This document shows positions 60,112 through 64,000 of a stretch of DNA of 64,000 nt, in pieces. Position 1 is the first letter of the stretch. Each line of letters starts with the position of its first letter. Made by a program: the position numbers and the translations under genes. Source of the DNA: Gemmatimonadota bacterium (GTDB lineage: Bacteria > Gemmatimonadota > Gemmatimonadetes > Gemmatimonadales > Gemmatimonadaceae); contig PLCA01000002.1 of assembly GCA_003134685.1 (NCBI GenBank), positions 147,964 to 211,963 on the forward strand. The letters run 5' to 3'. Under the pieces are notes generated by a model. That model saw only the letters and a program-made list of their open reading frames with translations. It did not search any database and had not been told where the DNA came from.

Positions 60112-62741
60112 GTTGATTCTCCCTTTCCCTTCACTTCGTCGACGAGTTGGGCGAGCATCTCGAGCGCTTGAATTGGCGTCATCGAATTCGGGTCCACGTT
60201 TCTCAGTTGTTGCACGACAGGATGCGTCATCACCCCAAATAGTGCCAGCTGGCTGTCTGCAGCGTCCGTCGGCGCCGGTGATGCGCGTCCCGATCGAGGC
60301 ACGATCTGTTCCGCTTCGAGCAGTCTCAGCAGCTCCGTTGCCCGCTTTAGAACCGTGGGCGGAAGGCCTGCGAGTCTCCCCACTTCGATTCCATAGGACC
60401 GATCCGCGCCGCCGGGTTGAAGACGGTGGAGAAAAAGTACCTGGTCCCCAACCTCACGAACCTGAACGTTATAGTTGCGTACTGCGACTAAATTGTCCGC
60501 CAACTGGGTGAGCTCATGATAGTGTGTCGCAAAGATCGTCTTGCACCCGACAACGTTGTGCAGATGCTCGCTCACCGACCAGGCAATCGAGATTCCGTCG
60601 TAGGTCGATGTGCCACGCCCGATCTCGTCGAGCAACACCAGGCTTCGCTTCGTCGCAGTGTGAAGAATGGCGCTCGTTTCCGACATCTCCACCATGAAGG
60701 TCGATTGGCCGCGCACCAAATTGTCGCTCGCCCCAACCCGAGTGAAGAGACGATCGACGACGCCGATTCGCGCCCGCGTTGCGGGAACGAAACTGCCGAT
60801 CTGTGCCATCAGCACGATCAGGCCGACCTGTCGGAGCACCGTTGATTTGCCCGCCATGTTCGGCCCGGTGAGAATGATCATCCGGACGTCTTCAGTGAGT
60901 GCGATGTCGTTCGGAATGAACTTCTCGCGCGGCATCATTCTCTCCACCACCGGATGCCGGCCAGCCATTATCTCGAGCGCGAAATCGTCGGTGAGCAGTG
61001 GGCGCACGTATCCCTCTATCGCCGCGACTTCGGCCAGCGATCCAAGCACATCGAGCTCGGCGACGATCTGGGCAACCGCCTGCAGGCGAGCGACCTGACC
61101 GCCGACCCGCGACCGGAGCGCCTCGAATAGTTCTCGCTCCCTTTCCTCTATTCGCTCCGCTGCTGTAAGGACATGCTCTTCGTATTCCTTGAGCGAAGGA
61201 GTCACGTACCGCTCCGCCCCCGCCAGCGTTTGCCTCCGCTGGTAATCGCTGGGGACGAGATGCACGTTGGTGTTCGTCACCTCGATGAAATAGCCGAAGA
61301 TTTTGTTATAACCAACCTTGAGCGAGTTGATGCCGGTTCGGGCGCGTTCCTCAGCCTGAATCCTCGCGATGGCATCCTTGCCGCCGTCGCGCAGCGCTCT
61401 CCACTCGTCCAGCTTGCTGTCGACCCCTTCGCGCACGCTGGACTCATCCCCGATCGTGACCGGCGGCCTGTCCACGAGAGTTCGGATGATCTCGTCGGAG
61501 AGGTCACCACAGCCATCCCACATACCGACGTGTCTCCCGAGTGCCGCATTGTTTTCGGGTGTGGCTGCTGCGCGAGCTCGTTCCAGCGCTGATTCCACTG
61601 CGGGCAGACGCGCGATTGAATCACCAAGTGCCCTCAACTCGCGGGGAGAGGCGCGACCGGCGGCCGCTTTCCCCGCCAGTCTTTCAATGTCGCGCACACC
61701 ATCCAGAGCTTCCCGCATCGCCGCACGAATGAGACCGTCCCCCAGCGCTTCCACAGCGCCAAGCCTCGTTTCGATATCAGCGCGGTTAACGAGGGGAGCG
61801 AGAAGCCACTGCCTGAGCAAGCGCGCCCCCATCGGCGTGAGGGTACGGTCGAGAACTCCGAGAAGTGTTCCCGACGTTTCCGCACCACGCATCGACTCGA
61901 CCAGCTCGAGATTTCGCCGGGTCATTTCGTCGAGAGGCAGTACGCCACCAGGCCTCTCGATACTTGGACGGGCGAGATGCGACATGCCCGATGGCTGAAG
62001 CTCATTTAGATACCGAAGCAACGCCCCCGCTGCTCCAACGGCTGCCTTGTCTCCGCTCTCGATTCCAAATGCCTCGAGTGAACTCACCCGAAAGTGTTCA
62101 ACCAACTGATCCCGGCCGAGCTCGCTGTCGAATTCCCAGGCTTCGCGCTCGGTTACCATCGGGCCTTCTTCACCAATCGGCCCCTTCAGGACTTGAGTGA
62201 GCTTCTCCCCACGTGGAAGAATCACTTCACGCGGAGTGAATCGCGACAGAGCAGATTCCAGGTCCCGGATTCCAGTGGCAGTAAGCCTGAGCTCCCCTGT
62301 CGAGAGATCGGCGGCCGCGATTCCCACCGAATCGCCGTCCCTGTTGAGGGCGCATAGATAGTTGTTGCGAGTGCCATCGAGCAAATCGTCGGAGAACGCT
62401 GCGCCGGGAGTGATCGTCTCCACCACTTCGCGCTTGACGATGCCCTTGGCAAACTTCGGATCTTCGGTTTGCTCGCAGATGGAGACCCGGAATCCGTGCT
62501 GGATCAGTCGCCGCAGATACTCGCCGGCAGCTTTGACCGGAACTCCGGCCAGTGGCACTGCGCTCGCTCCTCCGTTGTTCCTGGATGTGAGCGTGAGACC
62601 GAGTGTTCTCGAGGCTACTTCAGCGTCTTCGTAGAACATTTCGTAGAAATCGCCCATCCGGAAGAACAGAATCGCGTCCTGATGACGCGACTTGATCTCC
62701 CGGTACTGCTGCATCAACGGTGTTGATGCGCCGCGACTCAC
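60108..62741 (-). CDS. mutS: DNA mismatch repair protein MutS
   Basis: An 877-residue MutS. The N-terminal mismatch motif is ILFFRMGDFYEMFYEDA (Phe-x-Glu element) and the C-terminal ATPase has Walker A GPNMAGKSTVLRQ, the dimer-site RVGASDNLVRGQSTFMVEMSETSAIL, Walker B LVLLDEIGRGTSTYDGISIAW and FATHYHELTQL. It recognises base mismatches in replication repair. It is fourth-codon coupled with its neighbours (4 bp overlaps on both sides). No mutL is in the window. Confidence 0.98.
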   Translation of the reverse strand: MSRGASTPLMQQYREIKSRHQDAILFFRMGDFYEMFYEDAEVASRTLGLTLTSRNNGGASAVPLAGVPVKAAGEYLRRLIQHGFRVSICEQTEDPKFAKGIVKREVVETITPGAAFSDDLLDGTRNNYLCALNRDGDSVGIAAADLSTGELRLTATGIRDLESALSRFTPREVILPRGEKLTQVLKGPIGEEGPMVTEREAWEFDSELGRDQLVEHFRVSSLEAFGIESGDKAAVGAAGALLRYLNELQPSGMSHLARPSIERPGGVLPLDEMTRRNLELVESMRGAETSGTLLGVLDRTLTPMGARLLRQWLLAPLVNRADIETRLGAVEALGDGLIRAAMREALDGVRDIERLAGKAAAGRASPRELRALGDSIARLPAVESALERARAAATPENNAALGRHVGMWDGCGDLSDEIIRTLVDRPPVTIGDESSVREGVDSKLDEWRALRDGGKDAIARIQAEERARTGINSLKVGYNKIFGYFIEVTNTNVHLVPSDYQRRQTLAGAERYVTPSLKEYEEHVLTAAERIEERERELFEALRSRVGGQVARLQAVAQIVAELDVLGSLAEVAAIEGYVRPLLTDDFALEIMAGRHPVVERMMPREKFIPNDIALTEDVRMIILTGPNMAGKSTVLRQVGLIVLMAQIGSFVPATRARIGVVDRLFTRVGASDNLVRGQSTFMVEMSETSAILHTATKRSLVLLDEIGRGTSTYDGISIAWSVSEHLHNVVGCKTIFATHYHELTQLADNLVAVRNYNVQVREVGDQVLFLHRLQPGGADRSYGIEVGRLAGLPPTVLKRATELLRLLEAEQIVPRSGRASPAPTDAADSQLALFGVMTHPVVQQLRNVDPNSMTPIQALEMLAQLVDEVKGKGEST

Positions 62742-63874
62742 CGTTCGGGCGCCCGTACCACGAAACCATCCATGTGGTTGGCCTTGATCTTTTTTAGTGC
62801 GTCTTCGGCTTCCTTCTCGGTTGTGTAGCGCCCGATCCTGACCCGGAAAGGTGCAACCGATCCGTCGACTCGTGCTGAGTAACCGCGCTTGTTCAGGGTT
62901 CCGGCGAGTTTGTCAGCTTCGGGTCTATGGCTGTAGGCAGCCACCTGGACCGAATAGCCGCCTCCGCGTGAGACCGCGGTGCTCGGCTTCGTCGCCGGTT
63001 TTTCGGCAGTGACCTTCGGCGCCTTCGCCGGATCGACGATGCTCGGCTTTGAATCGTTGGCTTGAGTTGGTGGCTTGGGACGTTGAGCCGGCGCCACTGT
63101 TTTGGGCGGTGTCGATGGGCTTACAACGGCCGGAGACGCAGTGTCGGCGGTTGTCGGTCTTCCTGTCGCAGCAGATGCGACTGGCTTCGGAGGCGCGGGA
63201 ATGGCGCTCGAAGCATTCGTGGGCGTTGGCGTTGTGGAAGCAGTTACGGAAGTCGCTGCAGTAATTCCGGACGTGCCCGTCGTTGGAGAAGCTACCAGCG
63301 GCACAGTAGCGACCAACGGACAACGCTGCCCCTGATATTGAATCTGATTCTTCAGCTCCACCTCTGAGGCATCTGTCTGCGCCAGCGCACTTGCGTTGGC
63401 CGTACAGGCATTCGGAATGTCGTTCTTTTCGAACAATACCCGGGCGGTCCAATAGCTCGCTCTCGCGAGCGACTTGCTCCGCGGATAGTCGCGTGGGATT
63501 CGCTGCAGGTGGCCAAGTGCGCCATCGCGGTCACCGCGAGCAAGCTCGAGCTGTGCCAGACGCAGCAACGCATCCTCAGCCTGGGGAGCAAGTGGATAGT
63601 CCACTACAATGTGCTTGTAATCGCTTTCCGCATCCGCGGCGTTAGCTGCCAGCGTCGCGCGCCAGAACAGCGCCTGCGGGTATAGCTGAGATGTCGGTGG
63701 AGTCTTTGCGATCACGGAATCGATCAACGCTCTCCCTGCCACACCGTTGCCATCGCTCACGAGCGTCTGAGCTCTCACAAAAATCGGATCTGCCGGGCGT
63801 GCCGGGGCCTGAGCGGCTGCCAGCGACGCAGCACAAAATAGCGGTAGGCCGAAAAGAACTTGCCATCTAGACAT
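62738..63874 (-). CDS. SPOR-domain protein with TPR-like repeats
   Basis: A 378-residue exported protein with signal peptide MSRWQVLFGLPLFCAASLAAA. Residues about 25-190 contain helical TPR-like repeats (SQLYPQALFWRATLAANAADAESDYKHIVVDYPLAPQAEDALLRLAQLELARGDRDGALGHLQRIPRDYPRS). A low-complexity Pro/Thr/Ser/Ala linker follows (195-300), then the SPOR domain at about 300-375 (YSVQVAAYSHRPEADKLAGTLNKRGYSARVDGSVAPFRVRIGRYTTEKEAEDALKKIKA), which binds denuded peptidoglycan at division sites. First gene of the cluster; overlaps mutS by 4 bp. Confidence 0.92.
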   Translation of the reverse strand: MSRWQVLFGLPLFCAASLAAAQAPARPADPIFVRAQTLVSDGNGVAGRALIDSVIAKTPPTSQLYPQALFWRATLAANAADAESDYKHIVVDYPLAPQAEDALLRLAQLELARGDRDGALGHLQRIPRDYPRSKSLARASYWTARVLFEKNDIPNACTANASALAQTDASEVELKNQIQYQGQRCPLVATVPLVASPTTGTSGITAATSVTASTTPTPTNASSAIPAPPKPVASAATGRPTTADTASPAVVSPSTPPKTVAPAQRPKPPTQANDSKPSIVDPAKAPKVTAEKPATKPSTAVSRGGGYSVQVAAYSHRPEADKLAGTLNKRGYSARVDGSVAPFRVRIGRYTTEKEAEDALKKIKANHMDGFVVRAPER

Positions 63875-63894
63875 CTCACCATTCTCCTATTGAC

Positions 63895-64000
63895 TCATGC
63901 GGCGCGACCTCTCTCCGCACAATGAACTGTCATGCGGCGGGACCTCCTTCCGCACAATAAACTCTGTCATGCGGCGCGACCTGTCTCCCCACAATGAACT
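63895..64000. repeat. Tandem repeat of about 35 bp, three units, cut by the window edge
   Basis: Three copies of TCATGCGGCGCGACCTCTCTCCGCACAATGAACTG-like sequence, at 63895, 63930 and 63967, with a few substitutions. Each unit contains TGCGG...CCGCA arms (mismatched in the third). It lies 20 bp upstream of the SPOR gene start and continues past the window. Confidence 0.85.

Noticed and set aside
63895-64000. CRISPR array at the right edge
   Set aside because: The units are directly adjacent with no unique spacers, and the repeat is not of CRISPR form; kept as a tandem repeat.

Overview
The window is GC-rich, gene-dense bacterial chromosome with about 54 protein genes, one tRNA gene and very short intergenic gaps. 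I see no transposase, integrase, phage gene or CRISPR array. A diderm host is clear: a heptosyltransferase-type GT9 enzyme, a TonB-dependent receptor, a TonB-C lipoprotein, a DUF5916 outer-membrane barrel, several lipoproteins and a cyclic beta-glucan synthase. Gemmatimonadota or a close relative from soil is my best guess. It rests on the mix of a DUF5916 protein, a VIT/VWA-sigma-anti-sigma operon, a plant/chlamydial-type FabI and an SBP-permease fusion. No rRNA is present to confirm it. GTG and TTG starts are common, and several genes lack a visible Shine-Dalgarno.

Layout. 1-7 kb: partial lipoprotein, PQQ quinoprotein, SnoaL-like protein, a methylglyoxal synthase homologue, ICMT-like methyltransferase, MFS exporter, PnuC and a coiled-coil membrane protein. 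7-15 kb: a GntR/FCD regulator divergent from an amino-acid permease with a palindromic operator between them, a glycosidase-like lipoprotein, a hypothetical protein, a two-gene osmoprotectant-type ABC importer and an aldo/keto reductase. 15-26.6 kb: DEAD-box helicase, DUF5916 barrel, CubicO-type hydrolase, a small DUF3185-like membrane protein, EttA, a His/Met-rich secreted protein, GT9, 2H phosphoesterase, PAP2 phosphatase and FabI. 26.6-30.5 kb: operon of VIT/VWA protein, ECF sigma factor and zinc-finger anti-sigma factor. 30.7-38.4 kb: MhqO/MhqD-like pair, transketolase, kynurenine formamidase-like cyclase, ComEC-like MBL hydrolase facing DUF3006, and an FAD oxidoreductase with a Rieske domain. 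38.4-47.5 kb: a 2766-residue cyclic beta-1,2-glucan synthase plus small proteins. 47.5-55.5 kb: putative outer-membrane protein, PIG-L deacetylase, YceI divergent from HxlR, M28 peptidase and TonB-dependent receptor. 55.6-64 kb: tRNA-Phe and a tight seven-gene minus-strand cluster (SPOR protein, MutS, TonB-C protein, cystathionine beta-synthase, Ddl, rhomboid, QueF), ending in a tandem repeat at the right edge.

Genes that probably work together: GntR with the permease; the SBP-permease fusion with its ATPase; VIT/VWA protein with sigma and anti-sigma; MhqO with MhqD; HxlR with YceI. The best leads are the methylglyoxal synthase homologue with Val at the catalytic Asp position, the QueF with a 14-residue active-site insertion, the fully overlapping divergent yceI/hxlR promoters inside a near-palindrome, the VIT/VWA-sigma-anti-sigma operon, and the DEAD-box helicase with no in-frame ATG, GTG or TTG start.
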